A program made the translations under genes and the position numbers. 64,000 nt of DNA. It comes from Streptomyces tardus. GTDB lineage: Bacteria; Actinomycetota; Actinomycetes; Streptomycetales; Streptomycetaceae. The notes beneath the pieces were generated by a model, which worked only from the letters and a program-made list of their open reading frames with translations, was not told the origin of the DNA and did no database searches. The stretch is from assembly GCF_018101125.2 (NCBI RefSeq), contig NZ_JAELVF020000001.1, forward strand, positions 4,257,629-4,321,628. The letters are read 5' to 3'. This document shows, piece by piece, positions 50,046-58,656 of this stretch (position 1 is the first letter of the stretch; every line of letters starts with the position of its first letter).

Positions 50046-51334
50046 GCGTTCCCGCCTTCCGCCGCACCGCTGCCCGCGGCTGCCCGGTCCGTCTGCCGCC
50101 ACAGCTCGGCGAACGGGTCGCCCGCGTCGCAGAGCACCACCGTCCAGCCGCTCTCCCGCAGCGCCCGTGCCCGCGCCTCGTCCTCCGCCCGGGTGGCGCG
50201 CCCCCGCACCAGGAACGCGACCGCGCCGCCGGCCCGGGCCCGCGTCCGTGCGGTCTGCGCCGCGTCCTCTTCGTCCATCGCGCCCAGGAAGGCGATCAGC
50301 AGGCCGTCCCCGCGCAGTGATTCCCCCATACGGGCGAGGCTCGGCTCGGCGGAGTGCTCCACGACCGCGAGCGAGTCCAACAGCAGCCCGGCCGTCTCCG
50401 AGGAGTCGCCCATCAGGCCGCCGGTGTCCACGCCGGAGCCCTCGAAGTCCGTCAACAGCCGTACGCCGTAGCCGCGTTCGATCAGGTGCATCACGGTCGA
50501 GGCCGCCGCCGAGACCGCCCACTCGAAGGGAGAGTCGGGCCCGGAGCCGGCCCAGGCCTCGTCCCTGGTGTCCAACAGCACGGTGCACCGCGCCTGTTGG
50601 GGCTGCTCCTCGCGGCGGACCATCAGCTCGCCGTACCGGGCCGTCGAGCGCCAGTGAACCCGGCGCAGGTCGTCGCCGTGGCGGTACTCGCGCGGGATCA
50701 CGTCGTCGTCCCCGGCGAGTGCCAGCGAACGCTGACGGCTGTCGCCGTAACCACCGGCCTCGCCGGCCAGCCGGACCGGAGGCAGCGGCTCCGTGCGCGG
50801 CACCACGGTGAGAGTGTCATGTGCGCTGAACGAACGAGTGAGCTCGACCATTCCGAACGGATCGGTCAGCCGCAGCTGGAGCGGCCCGAGCGCGTACCGC
50901 CCGCGCAGGTCCGAACGGACCCGATAGGACACCTCGCGCCGGCCGCCGGCCTCCACCCGGTCGAGGACGAAGCGCGGCCGCGGGCCGAGCACGTACGGCA
51001 CCCGGTCCTGGAGCATCAGCAGACCGGTGGGCAGCCGCGAGATGTTCTCCACCCGCAGATGCACCCGTGCCTCGCTGCGCGCCGGTACCCGCGTCGGCTG
51101 CAGGAGCCGGGAGCCGGCGACCCGGTACCGGGTGCGGTGCAGCACCACCACGCAGACCAGCGGCAGCACCGCCAGCATCATGCCCACCCGCAGCAGGTCG
51201 CCCTGCCCGAGGACGTAGGCGCACGCGGTCGCCGCCAGGCCGGCGGCCAGGAAGGAACGGCCCCGGGTCGTCAGCCCGCTCAACGAGGTGCGCAGCGAGC
51301 CGCGCTGCTCCTGGTCGCCGCTCCCGGTGTCCAT
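50042..51334 (-). CDS. DUF58 domain protein
   Basis: A 430-residue protein with two membrane helices near the N-terminus (about 28-72) and a C-terminal DUF58 domain. The family motif YRHGDDLRRVHWRSTARYGELMVRREE is at about 225-250, followed by a von Willebrand A-like fold. The ATG at 51334 shares one base with the moxR stop (TGATG), so the longer frame is not the real start. Members act with MoxR ATPases, probably in assembly or activation of envelope proteins. Confidence 0.92.
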   Translation of the reverse strand: MDTGSGDQEQRGSLRTSLSGLTTRGRSFLAAGLAATACAYVLGQGDLLRVGMMLAVLPLVCVVVLHRTRYRVAGSRLLQPTRVPARSEARVHLRVENISRLPTGLLMLQDRVPYVLGPRPRFVLDRVEAGGRREVSYRVRSDLRGRYALGPLQLRLTDPFGMVELTRSFSAHDTLTVVPRTEPLPPVRLAGEAGGYGDSRQRSLALAGDDDVIPREYRHGDDLRRVHWRSTARYGELMVRREEQPQQARCTVLLDTRDEAWAGSGPDSPFEWAVSAAASTVMHLIERGYGVRLLTDFEGSGVDTGGLMGDSSETAGLLLDSLAVVEHSAEPSLARMGESLRGDGLLIAFLGAMDEEDAAQTARTRARAGGAVAFLVRGRATRAEDEARARALRESGWTVVLCDAGDPFAELWRQTDRAAAGSGAAEGGNA

Positions 51335-52341
51335 CAGTGGCCCCGCGGTGCCGGCCGCCCGTAGGGCCCCCACTGCTGGGCGTCGGGCACCGGGGTGCGT
51401 TGCAGTATCTCCACCACCAACTGCTCGGTGGTACGGCGGTTCAGCTGGGCCTGCGCGGTCGGCAGCAGCCGGTGCGCGAGGACCGGCACGGCCAGGTTCT
51501 GGACATCGTCGGGGAGCGCGTAGTCGCGGCCGGCCAGCGCGGCCGACGCCTTGGCGGCGCGCAGCAGTTGGAGCGTCGCCCGCGGTGAGGCTCCGAGTCG
51601 CAGCTCGGGGTGGTTGCGGGTGGCTCCGACCAGGTCTACGGCGTAGCGGCGCACCGTCTCGGCGACGTGGACCTCACGCACCGCGTCGATGAGCTTGCCG
51701 ATGTCGTGCGCGTGCGCCACCGGTTGGAGGTCGTCCAGCGGCGAGACGCCGCCGTGCACGTCGAGCATCTCCAGCTCGGCCTCGACGCTGGGGTAGCCGA
51801 TGGAGACCCGGGCCATGAACCGGTCGCGCTGGGCCTCGGGGAGCGGGTAGGTGCCCTCCATCTCCACCGGGTTCTGGGTGGCGACGACCATGAAGGGGTC
51901 GGGCAGTTCGTAGGTGTGGCCGTCGATGGTGACCTGGCGCTCCTCCATCGACTCCAGCATCGCCGACTGCGTCTTGGGGGAGGCGCGGTTGATCTCGTCC
52001 CCGATGACGATCTGCGCGAAGATCGCCCCGGGTTTGAACTCGAACTCCTTGCGCTCCTGGTCGTACACGCTCACCCCGGTGACGTCAGAGGGCAGCAGGT
52101 CCGGCGTGAACTGGATGCGCCGGACCGAGCAGTCGATGGAGCGGGCGAGTGCCTTCGCGAGCATCGTCTTGCCCACCCCGGGGACGTCCTCGATCAGCAG
52201 GTGCCCCTCGGCGAGCAGCACCGTCAGCGACAGCCGGACGGCCTCGGGCTTGCCCTCGATGACCCGCTCGACGGACTTGCGCACCCGATCCGCGGTGTCC
52301 GTCAGGTCACTGAGGCTCGCACGCTCTTCATAGGTCGTCAC
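51334..52341 (-). CDS. MoxR-family AAA+ ATPase
   Basis: A 335-residue AAA+ chaperone-like ATPase with Walker A EDVPGVGKTMLAKALA, Walker B QIVIGDEINRA, sensor 1 VVATQNPVEMEGTYPLPEAQRDRF and arginine finger region. It is coupled to DUF58 and transglutaminase genes. The GTG at 52341 was chosen because GAGGAGGG lies 5-8 nt upstream and conserved sequence begins there. The alternative ATG at 52449 gives a non-conserved Gly/Pro-rich addition. First gene of the operon. Confidence 0.92.
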   Translation of the reverse strand: MTTYEERASLSDLTDTADRVRKSVERVIEGKPEAVRLSLTVLLAEGHLLIEDVPGVGKTMLAKALARSIDCSVRRIQFTPDLLPSDVTGVSVYDQERKEFEFKPGAIFAQIVIGDEINRASPKTQSAMLESMEERQVTIDGHTYELPDPFMVVATQNPVEMEGTYPLPEAQRDRFMARVSIGYPSVEAELEMLDVHGGVSPLDDLQPVAHAHDIGKLIDAVREVHVAETVRRYAVDLVGATRNHPELRLGASPRATLQLLRAAKASAALAGRDYALPDDVQNLAVPVLAHRLLPTAQAQLNRRTTEQLVVEILQRTPVPDAQQWGPYGRPAPRGH

Positions 52342-52473
52342 CCGGCCCTCCTCGGCCCAACTCCAGTAGCCGGGCCGGAGGTCACTTGGGCCGGCCCGTC
52401 CCGAAACTCCCGGCTCAGCTCCTGCGGAACCAACCGGTTGACGGTTCATTCTTCATGGAGACCGCCCGTCGCG

Positions 52474-53004
52474 TCACCGCTCCTGGCCGTTCTCCGGGTC
52501 GATCTCGCGCAACAGGCCCGTCCGCACGTCGAAGACGAAACCGCGTACATCATCAGTGTGCGGGAGGAACGGAGAGGTCCGTACCTTCTGGATGGACTGT
52601 CGTACGTCCTGGTCGAGGTCCTTGAACGCCTCCACCGCCCAGGCCGGCCGCTGCCCGACCTCGAGCTCCAGCTCGTGCCGGAAGTCCTCGGTCAGGTCCA
52701 GGAGGCCGCAGCCGGTGTGGTGGATCAGCACGATCGACCGGGTGCCCAGGGCCCGCTGGCTGATCGTCAGGGAGCGGATCACGTCGTCGGTGACCACTCC
52801 GCCCGCGTTGCGGATGGTGTGGCAGTCGCCCAGGCGCAGGCCCAGGGCGGCGTGGAGGTCGAGGCGGGCGTCCATGCAGGCGACGACGGCGACGTTCAGC
52901 ACGGGCTGGGCATCCATGCCCGGATCGGTGAACTTCGCCGCGTAGCGGGAGTTGGCGGCGGTGAGTTGATCGGTCACCGGCTGCTGGTCACGAGAGGTCG
53001 GCAT
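52474..53004 (-). CDS. Beta-class carbonic anhydrase
   Basis: A 176-residue zinc enzyme interconverting CO2 and bicarbonate. Zinc ligands Cys43, His96 and Cys99 (ACMDARLD and HHTGC) and the Asp45-Arg47 dyad are all present, with RNAGGVVTDDVIRSL between. The ATG at 53004 is preceded by TACGGT (53016-53011, minus strand), 6 nt away, without a ribosome-binding site, so it is probably leaderless. This is more likely than the longer GTG start at 53025. It is the short actinobacterial (Rv1284-like) form. Confidence 0.93.
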   Translation of the reverse strand: MPTSRDQQPVTDQLTAANSRYAAKFTDPGMDAQPVLNVAVVACMDARLDLHAALGLRLGDCHTIRNAGGVVTDDVIRSLTISQRALGTRSIVLIHHTGCGLLDLTEDFRHELELEVGQRPAWAVEAFKDLDQDVRQSIQKVRTSPFLPHTDDVRGFVFDVRTGLLREIDPENGQER

Positions 53005-53534
53005 GGCGAAACCGTATCGGGGCACGACCGCCCCGGTGCGTCGCGAAGCGGTGCGGACCGGGGCACAGCAGGCATTCCTGCCCCGTGTGACCTAGTGCAC
53101 ACGGGGTTCGCGCGGATACGTCCGAATGCGGGAGCGCGCGGGGGAGCGCGCGTGTCCGCACCGGCGCCGCCCCGTCCTGCGCCGCCACCGGCCCCAGTTC
53201 CGCGCGGTGCGCCGCCCCGTGCCGCCTCTGCCTGCGCCGGTCCCAACTCCCGCAAAACCGCTGGAGGAACGGGAAGGGACGCGCCCCTCCGGTTGGTTGA
53301 CCACGCGACCGGGTGGACTAAGGTGACGCCCAGTGGGAGACGCGAGCGCAGATGCCGGCCGGACATCCCGGTAGACGACGCCCCACCGGCTGTGCGGTTC
53401 GCACATACGGCTCGGCCTCCTCCCGCTCCGGCGGCCCGACGCCACTTCCCCGGCGCCAGGAAGCCACTTCCCCTTCAGAGCGGGCGGGGACCGAGCTGTA
53501 TGTGCAGCAGCCCGCGCCGGATTTGAGAGGGCGC
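53005..53534 (+). promoter_or_regulatory. Upstream region of the dcw cluster with a sigma70-like promoter
   Basis: 530 bp without a supported gene. TTGACC (53297-53302), a 16-bp spacer and TAAGGT (53319-53324) make the best housekeeping-type promoter of the window, with about 200 nt of leader to the rsmH start. The rsmH frame is open back to 53352, but that part lacks family similarity. No mraZ gene is present in front of rsmH. Confidence 0.6.
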
Positions 53535-54500
53535 ATGAGCAGCGGCGAAGAGCGACACGTCCCCGTAATGCTCCGGCGGTGTCTGGACCTCCTGGAGCCC
53601 GCGCTGACACGTCCGGGCGCGGTGGTGGTCGACTGCACCCTCGGGCTCGGCGGGCACAGCCAGGCACTGCTCGAAGCCCATCCGCAGGCGCGGCTGATCG
53701 GCCTGGACCGCGACCCGGACGCGTTGAAGCTCGCCGGTGAGCGCCTCGCCCCGTACGGCGATCGCGTCACCCTCGTGCACGCGGTCTACGACGAACTCCC
53801 CGACGTACTGCGTCGACTGGGCGTCCCCGGGGCGGACGGCATTCTCTTCGACCTCGGCGTCTCCTCGATGCAGCTCGACGAGGCCGGACGCGGCTTCGCC
53901 TACGCGCAGGACGCCCCGCTGGACATGCGGATGGACCAGAGCACCGGCATTTCGGCGGCGGAGGTCCTCAACACGTACGCCCCGGGCGAACTGGTGCGCA
54001 TTCTGCGCGCGTACGGCGAGGAGAAGCAGGCCAAGCGGATCGTCGAAGCGGTCGTGCGGGAGCGGGCGCGGGAGCCCTTCACCCACAGTGCCCGGCTGGT
54101 CGAGCTGATCCGCGCGGCGCTGCCGCAGGCCGTCAAGCGCACCGGCGGCAACCCGGCCAAGCGCACCTTCCAGGCGCTTCGCATCGAGGTCAACGGCGAA
54201 CTCCGGGCTCTGGAACGGGCGATCCCCGCCGCCGTCTCCTCCCTCGCGCTGCACGGGCGCATCGCCGTGCTCTCCTACCACTCGCTCGAGGACCGGCTGG
54301 TGAAGCAGGTCCTCGCGGCGGGGGCGGCCTCCACCGCGCCGCCCGGCCTGCCCGTCGTGCCCGAGCGCTACCAGCCCCGGCTGCGGCTGCTGACCCGCGG
54401 CTCGGAGCTGCCGTCCGAGGAGGAGATCGAGACCAACCGCCGCGCGGCTCCCGCCCGGCTGCGCGGTGCCGAACGCGTACGGGAGGAAGCGCAGCCATGA
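53535..54500 (+). CDS. rsmH: 16S rRNA (cytosine(1402)-N4)-methyltransferase
   Basis: A 321-residue methyltransferase (formerly MraW) acting on C1402 of 16S rRNA. It starts SGEERHVPVMLRRCLDLLEP, with SAM-binding VVDCTLGLGGHSQALL, LFDLGVSSMQLDEAGRGFAY, NPAKRTFQALRIEVN and the terminal ISYHSLEDR-type motif (VLSYHSLEDRLVK). The ATG at 53535 was chosen for GAGAGG 4-9 nt upstream. It overlaps ftsL by 4 bp and opens the division/cell-wall cluster. Confidence 0.95.
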   Translation: MSSGEERHVPVMLRRCLDLLEPALTRPGAVVVDCTLGLGGHSQALLEAHPQARLIGLDRDPDALKLAGERLAPYGDRVTLVHAVYDELPDVLRRLGVPGADGILFDLGVSSMQLDEAGRGFAYAQDAPLDMRMDQSTGISAAEVLNTYAPGELVRILRAYGEEKQAKRIVEAVVRERAREPFTHSARLVELIRAALPQAVKRTGGNPAKRTFQALRIEVNGELRALERAIPAAVSSLALHGRIAVLSYHSLEDRLVKQVLAAGAASTAPPGLPVVPERYQPRLRLLTRGSELPSEEEIETNRRAAPARLRGAERVREEAQP

Positions 54501-54874
54501 GCCCCCGGCCCAGACAGCCCGCCCGCCTCGCAGCCCTCACCCGGCTGGCCGCCAACGGCCCCGGCGCGGCGCGTACGCCCTTCGTCCTGCTGATCGTGGT
54601 GCTGCTCGGCTCGGGACTGCTCGGGCTGCTGCTGCTCAACGCCTCCCTGAACCAGGGGTCGTTCGAACTCAGCAAGCTCAAGAAGCAGTCCAAGCTGCTG
54701 AGCGACGAGCGGCAGGAGCTCCAGGGCCAGGTCGACGGCTTCTCGGCGCCCGACGCGCTGGACAAGCGCGCCAGGGAGCTGGGCCTGGTGCCCGGCGGCG
54801 TGCCGGCCTTCCTGAAGTCCGACGGCGGTGTCGTCGGCGTCCCCGAACCAGCCCGCCCAGACTCCGGGAGGTGA
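54497..54874 (+). CDS. ftsL: Cell-division protein FtsL-like
   Basis: A 125-residue bitopic protein with a short basic cytoplasmic part, one transmembrane helix (TPFVLLIVVLLGSGLLGLLLL, about 27-47) and an extracellular leucine-zipper-like coiled coil (SFELSKLKKQSKLLSDERQELQ). It would bind FtsB/DivIC and stabilise FtsI-FtsW at the septum. The ATG overlaps the rsmH stop (ATGA). Confidence 0.9.
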   Translation: MSPRPRQPARLAALTRLAANGPGAARTPFVLLIVVLLGSGLLGLLLLNASLNQGSFELSKLKKQSKLLSDERQELQGQVDGFSAPDALDKRARELGLVPGGVPAFLKSDGGVVGVPEPARPDSGR

Positions 54875-54881
54875 CGCGGCC

Positions 54882-56822
54882 GTGGGCTCCAACGAACCGC
54901 GCCGAGTACGCCGTGTGCCCCGCCCCGCCCGCTCCGCGCGGCCCGGCCCGCGGCCGGGCAGCCGACCGGGACCCGGGCGCGGGGGCGACCGTCCGGCCCT
55001 GCTGCGGCTGGGCGACCACCGGCCGCGGCTGCGCTTCATCAGCGTTGGCCTGACCTTCGTCCTGCTGGTCTTCGTCCTGCGGCTGCTCCAGGTGCAGGCG
55101 GTGGACGCCAACAGCTACGCCCAACAGGCCAACCTCAACCGCTACATCACCGCGCCGATCGCCGCGGAGCGCGGCAGCGTCACCGACCGCACCGGCCGCG
55201 AACTGGCCACCACCGTCGACACCTACGACATCACCGCGGACCCCTACCTCTTCAAACCGGCGCAGGCGGGGGTGCCGGACGCGCCCGACCGGGCCGCCGA
55301 ACTCCTCGCCCCGATACTGGGCGAGGACCGCGCCGAGCTGCGCGAGAAGCTCACCAATCCCCCCGCGCCGCGTTTCGTGGTGCTGGCCCGCAAGCAGACC
55401 CCGCAGACCTGGCGGCAGATCCAGGATCTCAAGAGCACCCTGGCCGACAAACAGGGCAAGGACGAGGGGCACAACGCGCTCGCCGGCGTCTACTCGGAGC
55501 CGGGCTCCAAGCGCGTCTACCCCAACAAGGAACTGGCCGCGGGTGTCCTCGGGTTCGTCACCGGCGACGGCGCCGGCGGCGGCGGGCTGGAGGCGCAGTT
55601 CGACAAGCAGCTCGCGGGCAAGGACGGGAAGATCACCTATGCCCAGTCCGCCGGTCGCAGGGTGCCCACCGTGGGCGCGGACGAGCAGCCGGCGACCCCC
55701 GGCACGTCGATAGAGCTGACGCTCGACCGCGACATCCAGTGGGCCGCCCAGCAGGCCATCACCGACCAGGTCAAGAAGTCCAAGGCCGACCGCGGCTACG
55801 TCGTCGTCCAGGACACCAGGACCGGCGAGCTGCTCGCGCTGGCCAACTCCCCGGGCTACGACCCCAACGACCTGAGCACCGCCAGCGGCGCTGCGCTCGG
55901 CAACCCCGCCCTCCAGGACGTCTACGAGCCCGGTTCCACCGCGAAGCTGATGACGATGGCCGCCGTGCTGGAGGAGGGAAAGGCGGCGCCCGGGACCCGG
56001 GTCACCGTCCCGAACCGGCTGCCCAGGGCGGACCGTGCCTTCGCCGACGACCACGACCACGCCACGTACCACCTCACCCTCACCGGGGTGCTCGCCAAGT
56101 CGAGCAACATCGGGACGATCCTGGCGGCGGAGCGGCTCGGGAAGAACCAGAGCGAGGCCAACAAGGTGCTGCACCGCTACCTCACCCGCTTCGGCATGGG
56201 GCAGCGCACCGGACTCGGCTTCCCCGGCGAGACCCGCGGGCTGCTCGCCGACCCCGGGGACTGGAACGCCTCGCAGCAGTACACGATCCCCTTCGGCCAG
56301 GGCATGTCCGTCAACTCCGTGCAGGCGGCGTCGGTCTACTCCACGATCGCCAACGGCGGACTGCGCACCACCCCGACCCTGGTACGCGGCACCAGCGGGC
56401 CCGACGGCCGGTACACCGCGGCGCCCAAGCCCGACAGCGAGCGCGTCGTCAGCAAGAAGACGGCCCGTACGCTCTCGCGGATGCTGGAGTCGGTCGTGCA
56501 CGACGAGGAGGGCACCGGCAAGGTCGCCGAGATCCCGGGCTACCGCGTCGCAGGCAAGACCGGCACCTCCAACCGGGTCGACCCCGAGACCGGCAGCTAC
56601 CGCGGTTACACCTCGTCCTTCGCCGGTTTCGCACCGGCCGACGCGCCGCGCGTGACTGTCTACTGTGCCGTGCAGAACCCCAAGCGCGGCAGCTACTTCG
56701 GCAGCGAGGTCTGCGGACCCGTCTACCAGCAGGTCATGAAGTTCGCGCTGAAGACCCTCCAGGCAGCGCCCTCCGGCACCAAGCCGGCCGGGCTGCCGAC
56801 CACGTTCGACCCGGGCGACTGA
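54882..56822 (+). CDS. ftsI: Septal penicillin-binding protein (transpeptidase) FtsI
   Basis: A 646-residue class B PBP that cross-links septal peptidoglycan with FtsW. A basic cytoplasmic N-terminus and one helix (FISVGLTFVLLVFVLRLL, about 50-67) are followed by a dimerisation domain and the transpeptidase. Active Ser352 is in GSTAK, followed by SSN (KSSNIGT) and KTG (Lys559). The GTG at 54882 was chosen because GGGAGG lies upstream and it avoids a long overlap with ftsL; the frame is open back to 54828. It is 7 bp after ftsL. Confidence 0.94.
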   Translation: MGSNEPRRVRRVPRPARSARPGPRPGSRPGPGRGGDRPALLRLGDHRPRLRFISVGLTFVLLVFVLRLLQVQAVDANSYAQQANLNRYITAPIAAERGSVTDRTGRELATTVDTYDITADPYLFKPAQAGVPDAPDRAAELLAPILGEDRAELREKLTNPPAPRFVVLARKQTPQTWRQIQDLKSTLADKQGKDEGHNALAGVYSEPGSKRVYPNKELAAGVLGFVTGDGAGGGGLEAQFDKQLAGKDGKITYAQSAGRRVPTVGADEQPATPGTSIELTLDRDIQWAAQQAITDQVKKSKADRGYVVVQDTRTGELLALANSPGYDPNDLSTASGAALGNPALQDVYEPGSTAKLMTMAAVLEEGKAAPGTRVTVPNRLPRADRAFADDHDHATYHLTLTGVLAKSSNIGTILAAERLGKNQSEANKVLHRYLTRFGMGQRTGLGFPGETRGLLADPGDWNASQQYTIPFGQGMSVNSVQAASVYSTIANGGLRTTPTLVRGTSGPDGRYTAAPKPDSERVVSKKTARTLSRMLESVVHDEEGTGKVAEIPGYRVAGKTGTSNRVDPETGSYRGYTSSFAGFAPADAPRVTVYCAVQNPKRGSYFGSEVCGPVYQQVMKFALKTLQAAPSGTKPAGLPTTFDPGD

Positions 56823-56957
56823 AACCGCCCGGCAGCGCAATCCTCCAGGGCAACCGACGAAAGAACCGCACGTGGAAACGATCACCGAGGCGATGGATCC
56901 CTCCGGCTCCGCCCAGCCCTCACGCCCCTCACTTGGCTCGGACGCTCCCGAGCCCGG

Positions 56958-56963
56958 TAATCT
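56958..56963 (+). promoter_or_regulatory. -10 box TAATCT upstream of murE
   Basis: TAATCT ends 7 nt before the GTG at 56971, with TTGGCT 19 bp further up. An internal promoter of the dcw cluster with leaderless murE is suggested. Confidence 0.5.
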
Positions 56964-56970
56964 CACCGCC

Positions 56971-58656
56971 GTGCCACAAGCAGATCAGACCCCAAGCGAT
57001 TCCAGCACCACCGGACCGGAAGGTGCTCCCGCAGTCCGTCCCTCGGGACTGCGACCCGTACCGCTGACCGAGCTGGCCCGGTCGCTCCGGGTCGAGGTCC
57101 AGCCGCCGGCCGAGAGAGCCGGTCGGCAGCCTCCGGAGCCGGAGGACGGCGGCGAGATCCAGGTCACCGGCATCACCCACGACTCGCGCGCGGTCCGCCC
57201 CGGTGACGTGTACGCGGCGCTGCCCGGCGCCCGGTTCCACGGTGTCGACTTCGCCGTGCAGGCCGCCTCGCTGGGCGCCGTGGCGGTGCTCACCGACCCG
57301 GCCGGAACACAGCGCGGCCTGGACGCGGGGCTTGCGGTGCTCACCGTGCCCGACCCGCGCGGCCGAATGGGCAGGCTCGCTGCCGAGATCTACGCGGAGC
57401 CCGGTCGCGATCTGTTGCAGATCGGCATCACCGGCACCTCGGGCAAGACGACCACCGCCTACCTCGTCGACGGCGGTCTGCGCGCGGCGGCCAAGGAGGG
57501 CGAACTCACCGGCCTGATCGGCACGGTGGAGTCGCGGGTGGGCGACCGCCGGGTGAAGTCCGAGCGCACGACCCCGGAGGCCACCGAGCTCCAGGCGCTG
57601 TTCGCGGTGATGCGCGAGAGCGCGGTCACCTCGGTCGCCATGGAGGTTTCCAGCCACGCGCTGGTGCTCGGCCGGGTCGACGGCTGCGTGTTCGACGTCG
57701 CCGTCTTCAACAACCTCAGCCCCGAGCACCTGGACTTCCACCCGGACATGGAGGACTACTTCCGGGCCAAGTCACAGCTGTTCACCAGGGCGCGCTCCCG
57801 GCTCGGCGTCGTCAACATCGACGACGACTGGGGCCAGCGACTGGTGCAGGAGTCCGAGGTGCCGGTCATCACGTTCTCCGCCGAGGGCCACCCGGACGCC
57901 CACTGGCGTGCCGACGATGTGGAAGTGGGGCCGCTGGGCTCGGCGTTCACCGTGCTCGGGCCGGAGGGCCAGTCGGTGCGCGCCGCCGCGCCGCTGCCCG
58001 GCCCCTTCAACGTCTCCAACGCGCTCGCTGCGATCACCGCGCTGGTCGTCGCCGGCATCGATCTGCAGACTGCCGCCGAGGGCGTCGCCGCGGTGCCCGG
58101 CGTGCCCGGCCGGCTGGAGCGGGTCGACGAGGGCCAGCCCTACCTCGCCGTCGTGGACTACGCACACAAGCCCGACGCCGTGGAGTCGGTGCTGCGCGCC
58201 CTGCGCAAGGTGACCGACGGCAGGGTGCACGCCGTACTGGGCTGCGGTGGCGACCGCGACCCGCACAAACGTCCCGCCATGGGCGCGGCCCTGGCCCGGC
58301 TGGCCGACACCGCCGTGCTGACCTCGGACAACCCGCGCTCGGAGGACCCGCTGGCGATCCTCGCGACCATGCTCGGCGGCGCCGCCGAGGTGCCGTCCTA
58401 CGAGCGCGGCACGGTGCTGCTGGAGGAGGACCGCGCCGCGGCGATCGAGGCCGCGGTGGCCCGGGCCGAGCCCGGTGACGTGGTCGTCGTGGCCGGCAAG
58501 GGCCACGAGCAGGGCCAGGACATCGCCGGCGTGATCCGTCCGTTCGACGACCGCGAGGTGCTGCGCGCGACCATCCGCGCCGCCGCGGGCAGCCGGGGCG
58601 GCACAGAGGGCGACGCGGGCGCCGACTCCGAGAGCCGGGAGCGGCCGACACGATGA
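56971..58656 (+). CDS. murE: UDP-MurNAc-L-Ala-D-Glu:diaminopimelate ligase
   Basis: A 561-residue ATP-dependent Mur ligase adding diaminopimelate (LL-form expected in Streptomyces) to the peptidoglycan precursor. It has ITGTSGKTTTAYL, the carbamylated-lysine region, VVDYAHKPDAVESVL and the DAP-selecting DNPRSEDP motif. The N-terminal 40 residues are extra and disordered. The start is uncertain: the GTG at 56971 follows a -10 box at leaderless distance, while GTG 56872 and ATG 56893 give a longer form. It overlaps murF by 4 bp. Confidence 0.9.
   Translation: MPQADQTPSDSSTTGPEGAPAVRPSGLRPVPLTELARSLRVEVQPPAERAGRQPPEPEDGGEIQVTGITHDSRAVRPGDVYAALPGARFHGVDFAVQAASLGAVAVLTDPAGTQRGLDAGLAVLTVPDPRGRMGRLAAEIYAEPGRDLLQIGITGTSGKTTTAYLVDGGLRAAAKEGELTGLIGTVESRVGDRRVKSERTTPEATELQALFAVMRESAVTSVAMEVSSHALVLGRVDGCVFDVAVFNNLSPEHLDFHPDMEDYFRAKSQLFTRARSRLGVVNIDDDWGQRLVQESEVPVITFSAEGHPDAHWRADDVEVGPLGSAFTVLGPEGQSVRAAAPLPGPFNVSNALAAITALVVAGIDLQTAAEGVAAVPGVPGRLERVDEGQPYLAVVDYAHKPDAVESVLRALRKVTDGRVHAVLGCGGDRDPHKRPAMGAALARLADTAVLTSDNPRSEDPLAILATMLGGAAEVPSYERGTVLLEEDRAAAIEAAVARAEPGDVVVVAGKGHEQGQDIAGVIRPFDDREVLRATIRAAAGSRGGTEGDAGADSESRERPTR

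Noticed and set aside
51334..52449. moxR start at the ATG at 52449
   Set aside because: The extra N-terminus is not family-like, and GAGGAGGG marks the GTG at 52341.
53352..53534. N-terminal extension of rsmH, or an mraZ gene in front of it
   Set aside because: The extension has no family similarity and no mraZ sequence could be recognised; the ATG at 53535 has a ribosome-binding site.
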